Below, piece by piece: positions 50,740 through 61,292 of a stretch of 64,000 nt of DNA. How positions within the stretch are numbered: the stretch's first letter is position 1; each line of letters starts with the position of its first letter. Both the position numbers and the translations under genes were made by a program. Below the pieces are notes generated by a model that saw only the letters and a list, made by a program, of their open reading frames with translations, was not told the origin of the DNA and did not search any database. The stretch comes from Ferruginibacter albus (GTDB lineage: Bacteria > Bacteroidota > Bacteroidia > Chitinophagales > Chitinophagaceae): contig NZ_CP083388.1 of NCBI RefSeq assembly GCF_020042285.1, positions 3,622,001-3,686,000 on the forward strand, in the 5' to 3' direction.

Positions 50740-53496
50740 ATGAAAAAGCTTTTACCCTTATTGGCATGCCTTACTTTTTTAAGTATGAACAGTAAGGCGC
50801 AGTATGTCGACATCAATGATTTTGGTTTCAGGTATTTTTTGGAAGAAAAATATCCGTCCTGTCTTAATAATGACCTTATGCTGGATACTACCTGTATCGC
50901 TACAATAGCAGATTCACTAATTATTGACATGGAGTTCAGAGATATAGTTGAATCTTTGGACGGACTTCAATATTTTAAGTCATTAAAGTATTTAGATTTT
51001 TCAAATTGTACTAACTTAACTACTATACCGGCTTTTCCTTCCTCATTACAGTATTTGGATTTATCACAATGCCCTAACCTGGTTATAATACCGTCTCTTC
51101 CATCTTCCTTACAACACCTGAACTTATCAAATGCTTCTAAACAGCTTGCTATACCGGCTTTCCCCTCTTCATTAAAATATTTGGATTGCAGTTACAATGC
51201 AATAAATTTTTTAGACATCTTACCCGATTCGTTAGAGTATTTAAATTGCTCTAATCAATCTGGTTATTATTTTGACCCTTATTTGGGTGAAGGCATTTAT
51301 AGGACATTATCCTCTCTACCCACCTTACCTAAAACATTAAAGTATTTAGATTGCTCCGTTAATGCTATGGAGCATTTGCCCCAATTACCCGATTCTTTAA
51401 TCTATCTGGATTGTTCCGGACAAGATTCTCTCATCAGTTTACCTGCTCTCCCTGCTAAACTGGAGTATTTAATTTGTGCAGGTAATTATAAGCTTGGTAA
51501 TTATTTGGGAGGGCAAGGTCCTGGTTTACCTGCTTTACCTAACTCATTAACTCATCTTAACTGTTTTGGAGACAATTTAACACCCTTGCCGACGTTGCCT
51601 AATAATTTAAAAACGCTTGTTTGCGGAGGTAATCTCTTTACTAAGTTATCAGCGTTACCTAACTCATTGGATAGTTTAGATTGTTCAAATGGAGCACGGT
51701 TGTTTACCAGTTTACCTCAATTACCGAATACTCTTAAGTATTTAATTGTAGACAATAATAATAACCTTACCTGTCTGCCTCGATTACCTGATTCATTAAA
51801 GGTGTTAAGTTGCTCTTATACCAATATCAGCTGTCTGCCTAATCGCCCACAGCATTTAACCGGCACATTTACTTCAACTATTTGCAATCCTGCAAACAAT
51901 ACCTATCACTGCCAGCAATTTCCTTCAATAACAGGAACCGTTTTTTACGATAATAATAGCAATGGTATAAAAGATGCCAACGAATTTTTTGCATCCAATA
52001 TAAAGCTGCAGCTGTCTAATAGCTTGTATACATTTACAGATAATAATGGAAGCTTTGCTGTAACTACCGGCAACTTAGGTCAATATAAGCTTACAACAAT
52101 TTCCCCTTACTATTACAAACCAATGCCCGACAGCAGCTCTTATACATTTACCAGCTACGATACAAGCGTATCTACCAGCATTGCTTTACAACCAATAGCC
52201 AATGTGGATAGCCTGCATATTGCTATTGGTTCTTATTTTGAAGCAAGGCCCGGCTTCCCTTTTTACTATAAAGTAAATTATATCAATACCGGAAGCACAA
52301 CATTATCGCCCGATATTTCCATCGATTATAATGCACAACTACTTACGTTTGATTCAAGCTCTAATTCATTAATAACAGGAACAGGAAGTCCGCTTCATTT
52401 GCACATAGCAAATTTGAAAGCAGGAGAGCAGGGTAGTTTTATTGTTTACTTTACAGTAAATACTTTTGCTTCATCCGGCACACATTTTAATGGAACGGCT
52501 TCCATTAGTACCAATGCAATAAATTTAACCAACAGTATATCAAATGTAATTGTTGCTTCTCTTGATCCTAATGATAAACAAGCTACTCCGCAGCTTACTC
52601 CGCACGAAGTGTCTATAGGTAAACCAATAAACTATACCATACATTTTCAAAATATCGGTGATGCATCTGCTGTTAATATTTATATTGTAGATACGCTCAG
52701 CAGCTTGCTTGACGCTAATAGCTTACAGGTGAATAGCAGTTCTCATTTATGTAAAACAACCATCAATGGAAACCTGGTAACATTTGAGTTCTCTAATATA
52801 TTCTTACCCGGGTCATACAACGAACCTGCCAGTCATGGTTTTGTTAGCTTTAGCGTAAAACCACAATCAACGCTAAGCTCCGGATCCATTGATAATACAG
52901 CCGCTATTTATTTCGATTATAATTCTCCGGTAGTTACCAATACTGCTAGCACCTTAATATCAGATGGAACGGTTCCGTTACAGCTTTTATCTTTCTCCGG
53001 ATCCATGCAAACTGTTTCCAATACTGTTTTATTAAGATGGAATACAGCCAATGAATTCAATACAAATTATTTTACTGTTGAGCAAAGCGCTGATCGCATG
53101 CATTTTACTGAAATTAAAAATCTAACCGCAAAAGGAATAGGTGATAATAGTTATAATTACAGTGTACCCGCTAAAGATGCGGTGATGTATTATCGTATTA
53201 AGATAACAGATAAAGATGGACATTATATTTATTCAAACATTGTTGAAATAAAATACATAGCAGATAACAATGATCTTATAGTGCTAAACAATCCTGTAAC
53301 CAATACACTCTTTATAAAAACCAATGCATATTCCTTGATAAATACAAAAGCAGTTATCGTTACCAGTAAAGGAGAGGAAGTAAAAAGGATCATTTTACAA
53401 CAAGGCATTCAACGAATAAATGTAAACGAATTGGCCGCAGGGGTTTATTATATTAAAGCCGGAACGGGAATTAAAAAAATAATAATCAACCATTAG
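50740..53496 (+). CDS. secreted leucine-rich-repeat protein with T9SS type A sorting domain
   Basis: This 918-residue protein has a signal peptide (MKKLLPLLACLTFLSMNSKAQ). Residues about 75-375 hold LRRs of about 20-22 residues with a repeated LPxLPxSLxxLxCS pattern (for example LPALPNSLTHLNC), close to the YopM/IpaH bacterial LRR class. An SdrD-like beta domain (from about 397: GTVFYDNNSNGIKDANE), a DUF11-like domain and a LDPNDK-initiated domain (608-740, DUF7619-like) follow. The CTD (about 846-918) starts LIVLNNPVTN and ends GVYYIKAGTGIKKIIINH. It would be exported and bound to the cell surface by type IX secretion. Adhesion or glycan binding is inferred. Confidence 0.88.
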   Translation: MKKLLPLLACLTFLSMNSKAQYVDINDFGFRYFLEEKYPSCLNNDLMLDTTCIATIADSLIIDMEFRDIVESLDGLQYFKSLKYLDFSNCTNLTTIPAFPSSLQYLDLSQCPNLVIIPSLPSSLQHLNLSNASKQLAIPAFPSSLKYLDCSYNAINFLDILPDSLEYLNCSNQSGYYFDPYLGEGIYRTLSSLPTLPKTLKYLDCSVNAMEHLPQLPDSLIYLDCSGQDSLISLPALPAKLEYLICAGNYKLGNYLGGQGPGLPALPNSLTHLNCFGDNLTPLPTLPNNLKTLVCGGNLFTKLSALPNSLDSLDCSNGARLFTSLPQLPNTLKYLIVDNNNNLTCLPRLPDSLKVLSCSYTNISCLPNRPQHLTGTFTSTICNPANNTYHCQQFPSITGTVFYDNNSNGIKDANEFFASNIKLQLSNSLYTFTDNNGSFAVTTGNLGQYKLTTISPYYYKPMPDSSSYTFTSYDTSVSTSIALQPIANVDSLHIAIGSYFEARPGFPFYYKVNYINTGSTTLSPDISIDYNAQLLTFDSSSNSLITGTGSPLHLHIANLKAGEQGSFIVYFTVNTFASSGTHFNGTASISTNAINLTNSISNVIVASLDPNDKQATPQLTPHEVSIGKPINYTIHFQNIGDASAVNIYIVDTLSSLLDANSLQVNSSSHLCKTTINGNLVTFEFSNIFLPGSYNEPASHGFVSFSVKPQSTLSSGSIDNTAAIYFDYNSPVVTNTASTLISDGTVPLQLLSFSGSMQTVSNTVLLRWNTANEFNTNYFTVEQSADRMHFTEIKNLTAKGIGDNSYNYSVPAKDAVMYYRIKITDKDGHYIYSNIVEIKYIADNNDLIVLNNPVTNTLFIKTNAYSLINTKAVIVTSKGEEVKRIILQQGIQRINVNELAAGVYYIKAGTGIKKIIINH

Positions 53497-53516
53497 TATT
53501 AAAAACTTAAAAACAA

Positions 53517-53547
53517 AACAGCCTTACAAAATTTGTAAGGCTGTTTG
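53517..53547. terminator. bidirectional hairpin between two surface-protein genes
   Basis: AACAGCCTTACAAA (53517-53530) pairs with TTTGTAAGGCTGTT (53532-53545). It serves the LRR gene and the convergent 859-residue gene. Confidence 0.8.
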
Positions 53548-53583
53548 CTATATTATCAATTCAATTAAAACTGATGTTGAACG

Positions 53584-56163
53584 TTAGTTACTTCCTGCAA
53601 CAGTTAATTTAAATCCGGTTGATACCTGAACAGTTATGCCCGGAGAAGTAGCTAACGATCTGCAGGTTGCCATCGATGATACTACCGGGTAATTAGGTGC
53701 CGGCGCAGCAATATATACATCCGTGTTGGCATCAGGTACTTTGCCTGTGCTCCAGTTGGAAGGATTTTCCCATGCTGTGCTTACGGTCCCCGTCCAGTTA
53801 GATGCTTTTATACTGGCGGTATTTTTTGAAATAAAGAAATTGCTGAAGCCGGTAACTTTTATCTCAATATAATAGCCACCGGTAACAGCCGCCCATGATA
53901 ATGGCGCTACCGTTTGTTCGCCCGCTACAACGCTGTAAGTGCTTCCCGAGCCCGTGCCCGGTTGTTTTATTACAGCAAGGTCTGCGGGTGTTGTTATAGA
54001 AGGGTCTGCTGTTTTCAACGCATTGAATTCTGCCGTAGTAAAAAACAAACGAACAGTAATAGTAGCGCTTCCATTAGGATTGTTAGCAGGAGTGATGGTA
54101 TAGCTTCTGTCAAGGTAAGCCTTACCGCTAGTAGTGCGAATGCCACTTGTATTTTCATATACTTTCACCGTTACACTACCTAAATTGTAATTATCAGAAA
54201 TATCAACTGCAGGAGAATAGCCTGCATCGCCATACGGGCCATAGGCATCAAAAGTAGTGAGTGTATTAGTAGTGCCGAAAAGAACGGCAGTAGTAATTAC
54301 AGGACCATAAGGATTGGGCATGCTTCTTACTCTTTTATAAGGTGGCTTATAGTCTGTCTTATTCAGATCATCTAAATGCCGTACATATATATCGTATCCT
54401 GTGGTTCCGTTGTTGCGGGTGTCTGTCCATGCGATCAAACCTGTGCCATTGACAGGGTCTAATGAAACAACCGGGGTGATCACATCATAATAACCACTCC
54501 AAACACCGGTACCAATGGTTTCACCCATGGCACCCCACGCCAATTGCGTTCCGCTGAGAACAGGACTAACACGAACAGGTCCGGTAGAACCATCATATTC
54601 TTTTACATAAAACAAAGCATTGCCATTTTTATTTACACAGATCTGCGGCGGAGAACTATAACTTCCTTGTCCTATTACAGTTCCTTGCTTTAACCCTGTT
54701 TTATAGATCACCGCAAAAGAATCGGCTGTTTGTTTTTCTATTGCCAGTCGTTGCAGGTTTACAAAGCCGCCCGAAGATTGTACAGCTGTTGCATAGACCT
54801 GGTTGCTGCCGCCACTTAAACCAAAGTCGTAATTAAAAGGAGAGGGCAATATGGTATCGCGGAAAAAAGTAAGCTTGTTTAGTGAACCGGGCTCTACTGT
54901 ATTATAGCCGGGATAATTAGGATTGGTATTGGATGTTCTTTGATAAGGAATGCTATCATAGATCTCATCTTTTATTACATATCCTTCAACAAAAGGATCA
55001 GAAACACTGGTTATATACGTTCTTTTCCAGCTTGCTAAAAAAGCAACATTGATATTACCGGTTGTAGTTACGGTAACACCTTTAGGATAATCAAGATCGT
55101 ATAATGTAGGGCCACCATCCACTTCCAAAAATCCATTTTGAACTAAGCGGTATTGAGTTACGGTATATACATTTGAACTACTTCCGCAGCTGATGGTTTG
55201 ATGATCTGTTTTTAAATAGTACAACCGATATACATTTCCTTTTGTATAATAATCTGCGCCGGCAACAGGATTATATTTATCATCCAATGAATATTCAACA
55301 GCCGTAGATGTTTTTTTAGCACGCCATAATTTATTATAACCAAGCATAGGACCTTGCCCGTTTACATTCAACTGCATTACCACATTACAGCCACCCTGCC
55401 AATCGCTGAAAATATTATAATCTTTTACTTCCGCATCGGGATAATTTAAATACGTATAATTGCCACAAGGTGATGTTGCTGTTACCTGTACGGCATTCTC
55501 ATTCATCTGTCCGCCGCCATAGCTTTGCAAGGTTCCGCTCACCTCTTTATAACAATAAAGAAATACGCTGTTAGGAGTGCCCACTACAGGTGCTGCTCCA
55601 ATAAAGGAATAAAAGAAACCACCTGCACCATCAGCGATCAATTGAGGAGAGATATTCAGGTTGGCTGTTGTAGAGCTTTTAATGATATAACCCGGTCCGC
55701 CAAAAACAGTAGTGCCATTGCTTTTTACATGTTGCAAACAGGCACGCTGGTAAACATAATTGGTAACACTGTCATCTGCATATGCTATAAAAAAACCATT
55801 GGCACTGTCGGTAGCGGCATAAGAACGATTGCGATAGTCTTGCCCCTGGTAAGTATAATGCTGGCTGTTAGCACTTGTTGATACAGGTATCCCATTAGCT
55901 GCCCATAACGCAACTCCATTCTTACTATACTTCTGCGCAAATACAACGGTCTTGCTATTGTTATGGTCATTGCGACTGTCCTGCCATATTACAAAATACC
56001 CGCTATCCGGGTAGCTGCGTACAATAATGGGAGAGCTTTGGTTGTAAGAAGCATTGGTGGTCTGCATGTGCAGGCTATCGGTAAATAGATTGGTAGTATC
56101 GCTCCACTGTGCAGCAACGTGTAAACTGATAAAAAAGAGGAATGACGTAAAAGTAAGTTTCAT
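53584..56163 (-). CDS. large secreted propeller-like protein, no sorting domain
   Basis: This 859-residue protein has a signal peptide (MKLTFTSFLFFISLHVAAQ). The N-terminal two thirds have repeated sequence of the type GYFVIWQDSRND and GLIAWTDTRNNGTTGYDIYVRHLD, resembling beta-propeller blades. A later beta-sandwich (about 660-790) leads to a G8-like end (AWENPSNWSTGKVPDANTDVYI). It stops at GFKLTVAGSN with no T9SS CTD, and none is found in any frame before the terminator. So it may be released, held by another route, or simply short of the usual tail. The function is unknown. Confidence 0.8.
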   Translation of the reverse strand: MKLTFTSFLFFISLHVAAQWSDTTNLFTDSLHMQTTNASYNQSSPIIVRSYPDSGYFVIWQDSRNDHNNSKTVVFAQKYSKNGVALWAANGIPVSTSANSQHYTYQGQDYRNRSYAATDSANGFFIAYADDSVTNYVYQRACLQHVKSNGTTVFGGPGYIIKSSTTANLNISPQLIADGAGGFFYSFIGAAPVVGTPNSVFLYCYKEVSGTLQSYGGGQMNENAVQVTATSPCGNYTYLNYPDAEVKDYNIFSDWQGGCNVVMQLNVNGQGPMLGYNKLWRAKKTSTAVEYSLDDKYNPVAGADYYTKGNVYRLYYLKTDHQTISCGSSSNVYTVTQYRLVQNGFLEVDGGPTLYDLDYPKGVTVTTTGNINVAFLASWKRTYITSVSDPFVEGYVIKDEIYDSIPYQRTSNTNPNYPGYNTVEPGSLNKLTFFRDTILPSPFNYDFGLSGGSNQVYATAVQSSGGFVNLQRLAIEKQTADSFAVIYKTGLKQGTVIGQGSYSSPPQICVNKNGNALFYVKEYDGSTGPVRVSPVLSGTQLAWGAMGETIGTGVWSGYYDVITPVVSLDPVNGTGLIAWTDTRNNGTTGYDIYVRHLDDLNKTDYKPPYKRVRSMPNPYGPVITTAVLFGTTNTLTTFDAYGPYGDAGYSPAVDISDNYNLGSVTVKVYENTSGIRTTSGKAYLDRSYTITPANNPNGSATITVRLFFTTAEFNALKTADPSITTPADLAVIKQPGTGSGSTYSVVAGEQTVAPLSWAAVTGGYYIEIKVTGFSNFFISKNTASIKASNWTGTVSTAWENPSNWSTGKVPDANTDVYIAAPAPNYPVVSSMATCRSLATSPGITVQVSTGFKLTVAGSN

Positions 56164-56450
56164 GTGCTTTTATATTGATAAGTTGGTATGATAACCCAAA
56201 GGAATATTCCTAATAGGTATTAAAGAATGTGATCAACGGCTAATAAGAAGGGACTAATGCAAGATCTTAAACAGGATGGAGGAGATGTCTTATACTACGA
56301 AAGTACAGTTTTCGGCAATCTTGGTGAAAGAGATGTTTTGTAAACGATTTGTTAATAGGATAGGAGCTTTTATAACATACGCTTGTTGTGAAAAAAGGCA
56401 TATAAAAGTTTATACTAATAAATAAAAAATCGAATTTTACAGAAAACCAC

Positions 56451-57836
56451 ATGATGAAACATACATTACTTTTTTTATTTACTGTAATAAGCATACATAT
56501 ACATGCACAGAATGTCGGCATTGGTACATTAACTCCCAACACAAAATTTTCGGTATTAAATGAAGGCTTTGGAATAGAGCATACCAATGGAACTGTTAGT
56601 CTTAAAACATATGTGTTTGGTACTAAGCTGGCGCAGATAGGAACATTCAGCAATCATCCTTTTCAGCTAATGGCAAATAATGGTAGCGGACAGTTTATCT
56701 TAATGCCGAATGGTGTGGTTGGTATTGGTATAGCAAACAGTACTCCTACTTTAGCAGGGTTGGTAGTAGATAAATCCGTTGGTGCTGTTTATGGACTTTT
56801 TGGCAGCGATACAACAGGTGTTGCCATTGAAAGTAATTTTCCGGGTATTGGTTTTAATAGCTACTATAGTAGCGGCAGAAAATTTATTGCCGAAGGATAT
56901 GGTGGCGGCATCGGCTTTAATCCGTTAACAGGAGGTGTTACATTCTATAGTTCCACTACAAGCGGGGTTGCAAAAACCGCCGGAACGTTTAATACGATTT
57001 TTAGCTTATCAAAAGATGGTTCAGAAAAGATCAGCGGTACTGATGCCGGATATATTTTCGCAGATCGTAATGATGCCGCTTATGGCGGCTGGAATTGGTA
57101 TGCCAGTGATGGGAAAGCTAAACTTTATAGATATACGTTAGGTGGAGATATATTAACTATAGATTCTTTGGGAAGAATGGGTATCGGCACTACAGCTCCA
57201 TCAGGCAAGCTGGATGTAGCCGGTACCACACGTACGCAAGGACTTTCCTCTTCTACCTCAAGCGGTACATTTGCAATTTCGGGGAATTCTCAAAATGGAG
57301 ATGCAGTTTACGGCGCTGCATCCGGCACAGGTGCAGGAGGTGAATTTACATCGGCAAGCGGCGCCGCATTGGTTACCGACCTGGGAAATGCCGGTATCGG
57401 CACTTCCACTCCATCTTCAAGGCTGCAGGTAGCAGGTTCAATGTCTTTGCCAATTAAAGTTATAACTGCAGCGTATACACCAACCAGTAGCGACTATACT
57501 ATTATCGTTGATCTGAAATCAGACTCCACTAAAAACATTACCGTTTCCTTGCCGGAAGCATCCAACTGTACAGGAAGAATATACAGGATCGTTGGTAGAA
57601 ATATTCCTTATGTACATTATCCAACCAGTACCGGTTATGCAATTGTAAAACCATTGAACAGTTCCAATTACTTTTACATTCTTCATCCTAATGCATTCAA
57701 TGCGATCTTTCCGCAAAGTAATATCAGAACTTTAAATGAGGGTAATTCTAACATAACAGAAACGTTTACTGTTGTACAATCAGATGGCACCGACTGGAAT
57801 GAGATAGAAGATGATGAGACCCAGATATATTTTTAA
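56451..57836 (+). CDS. secreted protein with VGIGTxxP tail-fibre-like repeats
   Basis: This 461-residue protein has a signal peptide (MMKHTLLFLFTVISIHIHAQ). Three repeats of the tail-fibre type VGIGTxxPxxKLxVxG occur: VGIGTLTPNTKFSVLNEG near 22, MGIGTTAPSGKLDVAGTT near 243 and AGIGTSTPSSRLQVAGSM near 320. In Bacteroidota, such repeats occur both in phage tail fibres and in secreted proteins. The signal peptide and the lack of phage genes favour the latter. A beta-rich C-terminal domain (about 340-461) ends without a T9SS CTD. The start may be either of the two ATGs at 56451 and 56454. A strong terminator follows. Confidence 0.8.
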   Translation: MMKHTLLFLFTVISIHIHAQNVGIGTLTPNTKFSVLNEGFGIEHTNGTVSLKTYVFGTKLAQIGTFSNHPFQLMANNGSGQFILMPNGVVGIGIANSTPTLAGLVVDKSVGAVYGLFGSDTTGVAIESNFPGIGFNSYYSSGRKFIAEGYGGGIGFNPLTGGVTFYSSTTSGVAKTAGTFNTIFSLSKDGSEKISGTDAGYIFADRNDAAYGGWNWYASDGKAKLYRYTLGGDILTIDSLGRMGIGTTAPSGKLDVAGTTRTQGLSSSTSSGTFAISGNSQNGDAVYGAASGTGAGGEFTSASGAALVTDLGNAGIGTSTPSSRLQVAGSMSLPIKVITAAYTPTSSDYTIIVDLKSDSTKNITVSLPEASNCTGRIYRIVGRNIPYVHYPTSTGYAIVKPLNSSNYFYILHPNAFNAIFPQSNIRTLNEGNSNITETFTVVQSDGTDWNEIEDDETQIYF

Positions 57837-57848
57837 AGTATAGTATAA

Positions 57849-57884
57849 AAAATAAAGTCGTCTAATTAGACGACTTTATTTTTT
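57849..57884. terminator. bidirectional hairpin terminator
   Basis: A 17-bp perfect palindrome arm (AAAATAAAGTCGTCTAA) at 57849-57865 pairs with 57866-57882, with T runs on both strands. It lies between the VGIGT protein gene and the convergent GloVer gene. Confidence 0.9.
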
Positions 57885-57958
57885 ATCTCTCTCCAATTGT
57901 TTTTATATCATTTTTTATTTCTATCCTTGTTGGGATGGTTATAAAATGATAAACATTA

Positions 57959-58072
57959 TTACTCTTTAATTATTTTTTTATTTACTGTATGTATGCCATC
58001 AAAAACACTCAGCAAATAAACTCCGGGAAGGAACGATTTTGTTTGAATCTTTATTAATGAATTACGGAATAA
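57959..58072 (-). pseudogene. out-of-frame end of the T9SS sorting domain of the GloVer gene
   Basis: In the -1 frame relative to the 1031-residue frame, this stretch encodes LFRNSLIKIQTKS, then FLPGVYLLSVFDG, then IHTVNKKIIKE and a stop. That is the standard end of a type A CTD. It is separated from its gene by a frame change at the TTT run 58073-58075 (AAA on the coding strand). Confidence 0.8.
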
Positions 58073-61000
58073 TTTCCTTCACTCATTTTTCTGCCGGTAA
58101 TATCTGTTATAACGGCATGGATATTTTTAATGCTGGAATTTGCATTGATATATAAAATCTCTTTTACGGGGTTTGGATAAACAGTTAATATATATTGCGA
58201 GAATTGAAAACTGACTTTAGCGATGTCACTGTATGTGTATTCTCCATTGTTATCAATACTCTTCAGGCGATAATAATTAGTTCCGCTATAAGGATATTCA
58301 TCTATAAATGAATAGCTATTATCATTCGAAGCATTTACAAGAGCTATCTTAGTAAATGTAATTCCATCGGTGCTACGTTCAATAGTATATTCTTTTAAAT
58401 TTATCTCTGCAGTGGTTTGCCAGCTAATCAAAACATTTTTTTCTTTTGCCTGCGCAGTAAATGACAGTAGCTTTATTGGTACTGGCGTACAGATGATTTG
58501 ATTCGAAGCAATTACGTTTACCTTGAAAGAAAAATTTACTGAGTCGCCATATCCGTCATTTGCAATAACCGAAATAATAGAGACACCAGTTTGGTTAGCT
58601 GAGCTTGTATAAGTGATAGTGTAAGTACTGTCTGTATGTGTTATTAAAATATTCTGTTTCGGAATCAATGCTGTATTGCTGCTGGCAATGCGAAACAGCA
58701 TACTGTCATTATCTGCGTCGCTTAACGTAAAATTAGTTGTATGAGGTGCTTCATTGGTACAAACAGTTAAAGTACCCGGTGTGTTTGACAAGAGGGGAGC
58801 CTGGTTGGGAATTACTTCCACTAACTGTGTATAAAAGTTGGGAGCGGTGCAACTTTTATTCCAATTGCCGGGGTTTGTAGGTATTTCCCTTATCCAATAA
58901 GAAGTATCCAAAACGGGATCATAGGCATAAAGATCCAACACGGTTAAATTAGTAGCAGATGCAAAATAAATTTTCCCTTCGCTATAGGTTGGATTTCCAA
59001 AACAACGATAAGCAAGCTGACTGCATTTTTTTAGAACATTTGTTGCAGGGTTCCACTTAAATAAAACACTATAAGGCGACGGACCGCTACCATAATTAGA
59101 AGTAATGCCATAAAATTCATTGCCAGCCAATGTTAAACTGCCATAAGGCACAAAACCACCAATGCTATCTAATATTACTTTTCGTACAGCAACACGGGTT
59201 GTTGTATCCCACTCATATATCATAGCCCCCTTCCCGTATCCTGTACCGCCGCTCATTGTCATGCCATAAAATTTTCCATTATAATAGCTTATCCCATTTG
59301 CGTTAAATGGATTTCCTTCTACTGCTTTTATTATCGCCCTATCTTTAAAACTATCAATAATTGGATCGTATTCTTTTACTGTTCCGGAAGCTAAAATTTT
59401 TGTTGCTGTATCTGTATAAGATTCGGGTTGTATGGTATAAAGTTTATTGTTATAATTAATAAATGTTGCGCCCGGGTAAACATTTAGCCCCTGCCTTACA
59501 TCATTATAACTAATATTTTGATAGAGATTACTTACAGGATCCCACGAATAGATCTCTCCGTAAGATCTGTTATTGGTCCAGCCACTGGCAAAGGTTTGCG
59601 TATTACCTACACCAATGCTGCCTTTAAAAGATCTTCCCCTGCTATTGATGCCGTAAAATTTTCCATTACAATAAGTAAGCGAAGTGGTTGGCTGTAAACC
59701 TGTTTTATATCCGTCAAATTCAAAACGGGTTTGGTATTGGTGTGTGGTTAGATCATATTCGAAAATAGTTCCGTTATGATTATAACCACCGGTAGCGGTT
59801 ACACCAAATAGCTTATTGTTTAATTTAGTTAAATACGTATTGGGATACAATCCATCTGCGGCGCCCATGTGCACGGCACTTACAAACTGGTTTGAATCCG
59901 GCAAAAATTTAAAGATGCAACCGGTATACGTTACTCCGGCAGAAGAATAAGTACCTAGCAGCATATTTCCACTTACTAAAAACGATTCGTACGATTCGGC
60001 AGCCGGTGTAGTTAATCCTACATCGCAAACAGGATATCCTGAAGAGTTATTAAAAAAATAATCAGAAAAAACATTGGTGGCCGGATCATAAGAAAATATT
60101 GCACCTGCACTATTGCCATTTGAAGTTACTCCCCAAAAAATATTTCCTTTCAGCGTTAAAGATCCTAAAGGATATACCGTACGTATATTGCCTAATTGCG
60201 GGTAGTATACAAAACCCATGTCTAACTTTTTTGTGTAAGTATTTGATGTAGGGTTGTATTGAAAAATTACTCCGTAGTTATGTGTACCGCCATCATAAGT
60301 AGTGGCATATAAATTATTATTATAGAAAGATAAAAAGCCCAACGGATGTGAGCCATTTGTACCGGTAAAATCAACTTTTTTAGTAACGGTGTTTGTTACG
60401 TAATCCCATTCGTAAAGCGTACCCATATTGCTACTTCCACCTGCATTGCACATAGCATATAGCTTGCCGTTGAAAGGAACCAGCTTCCCAACAGGATTGC
60501 TTCCTTTTGTACTATCAAAATCAAACTTTTTTGTATAGGTATTTGATGTAACATCCCATTCAAACAGAACGCCTTTATTGTATTGTCCTCCTGTGTGGGT
60601 AAAGCCGTAAAATTTATTTCCTATTAATGTTAATGTTCCATCGGGATTGCTTCCGCTGGCATTATCAAGATCAATTTTTTTAGTGTACACGTTATTGCTA
60701 TAATCCCACTCATAAATAACACCAGCATTATTTGTTCCTCCCAAATTTGTTATGCCGTAAAATTTATGATCGTATTCGATCATTTCTCCCCTGGCATCAT
60801 TCCCATCGATGCCTGTAAAATGATAAGGCTCAGTATACTCGTTTGTAGCAGAATCCCACACAAAGATCACCCCTGCGTTATAATTTCCTCCGGACGTAGT
60901 AGTACCATAATATTTACCATTACCCGGGGCAACTATTTTGCATTTTGGAGTTGCTCCCTGTACTTTCCTTTCAAAGCTATAGTCTGTTGTGAAAATATTA

Positions 61001-61149
61001 GTGCCGGGTGTATAATGAAAGATAGAACCTAAATAATTGTTTCCGCCAAATGTTGTTACGCCATACAATTGTGCAGCATGTGGCGATTGGGCAATTAAGG
61101 TGGAAGAAAACAAAAAGGAAATGAATAATAAAAAATAAAGTTTGAGCAT
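58054..61149 (-). CDS. GloVer-repeat surface protein; T9SS sorting domain truncated by frameshift
   Basis: This 1031-residue frame has a signal peptide (MLKLYFLLFISFLFSSTLIAQ) and about twelve repeats of the choice-of-anchor GloVer type (FYGxTxxGGxxNxGVIFxWD), spanning about 25-780. A cadherin-like domain (about 785-890), an FnIII-like domain with YRLKSIDNNGEYTYSD (about 895-980) and the start of a type A CTD (LTVYPNPVKEILYIN) follow. The frame then ends in SVIH and a stop. The rest of the CTD is intact in the next frame, downstream to 57959. As written, the protein would lack the C-terminal signal needed for T9SS export. Confidence 0.85.
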   Translation of the reverse strand: MLKLYFLLFISFLFSSTLIAQSPHAAQLYGVTTFGGNNYLGSIFHYTPGTNIFTTDYSFERKVQGATPKCKIVAPGNGKYYGTTTSGGNYNAGVIFVWDSATNEYTEPYHFTGIDGNDARGEMIEYDHKFYGITNLGGTNNAGVIYEWDYSNNVYTKKIDLDNASGSNPDGTLTLIGNKFYGFTHTGGQYNKGVLFEWDVTSNTYTKKFDFDSTKGSNPVGKLVPFNGKLYAMCNAGGSSNMGTLYEWDYVTNTVTKKVDFTGTNGSHPLGFLSFYNNNLYATTYDGGTHNYGVIFQYNPTSNTYTKKLDMGFVYYPQLGNIRTVYPLGSLTLKGNIFWGVTSNGNSAGAIFSYDPATNVFSDYFFNNSSGYPVCDVGLTTPAAESYESFLVSGNMLLGTYSSAGVTYTGCIFKFLPDSNQFVSAVHMGAADGLYPNTYLTKLNNKLFGVTATGGYNHNGTIFEYDLTTHQYQTRFEFDGYKTGLQPTTSLTYCNGKFYGINSRGRSFKGSIGVGNTQTFASGWTNNRSYGEIYSWDPVSNLYQNISYNDVRQGLNVYPGATFINYNNKLYTIQPESYTDTATKILASGTVKEYDPIIDSFKDRAIIKAVEGNPFNANGISYYNGKFYGMTMSGGTGYGKGAMIYEWDTTTRVAVRKVILDSIGGFVPYGSLTLAGNEFYGITSNYGSGPSPYSVLFKWNPATNVLKKCSQLAYRCFGNPTYSEGKIYFASATNLTVLDLYAYDPVLDTSYWIREIPTNPGNWNKSCTAPNFYTQLVEVIPNQAPLLSNTPGTLTVCTNEAPHTTNFTLSDADNDSMLFRIASSNTALIPKQNILITHTDSTYTITYTSSANQTGVSIISVIANDGYGDSVNFSFKVNVIASNQIICTPVPIKLLSFTAQAKEKNVLISWQTTAEINLKEYTIERSTDGITFTKIALVNASNDNSYSFIDEYPYSGTNYYRLKSIDNNGEYTYSDIAKVSFQFSQYILTVYPNPVKEILYINANSSIKNIHAVITDITGRKMSEGNYSVIH

Positions 61150-61292
61150 AATTTATATTGGTGAAGTATACTTAAAAAGCCAAGATATACTTGCATTTAC
61201 TTTCAGGTATATCTTTAAATATACACTTGAATTATGTTCTTGAGCTGATAAAGTTTAAGCCTTCAATTTTAAAACCCGGTTTTAATAGTGTT

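Noticed and set aside
53584..53620. Frameshifted T9SS tail after the 859-residue protein, as in the GloVer gene
   Set aside because: All frames downstream to the hairpin at 53517-53547 were considered, and there is neither room nor CTD-like sequence, so the missing tail is not explained by a frameshift.
56451..57836. VGIGT repeat protein as a prophage tail fibre
   Set aside because: It has a Sec signal peptide and no neighbouring phage structural, lysis or integrase genes.
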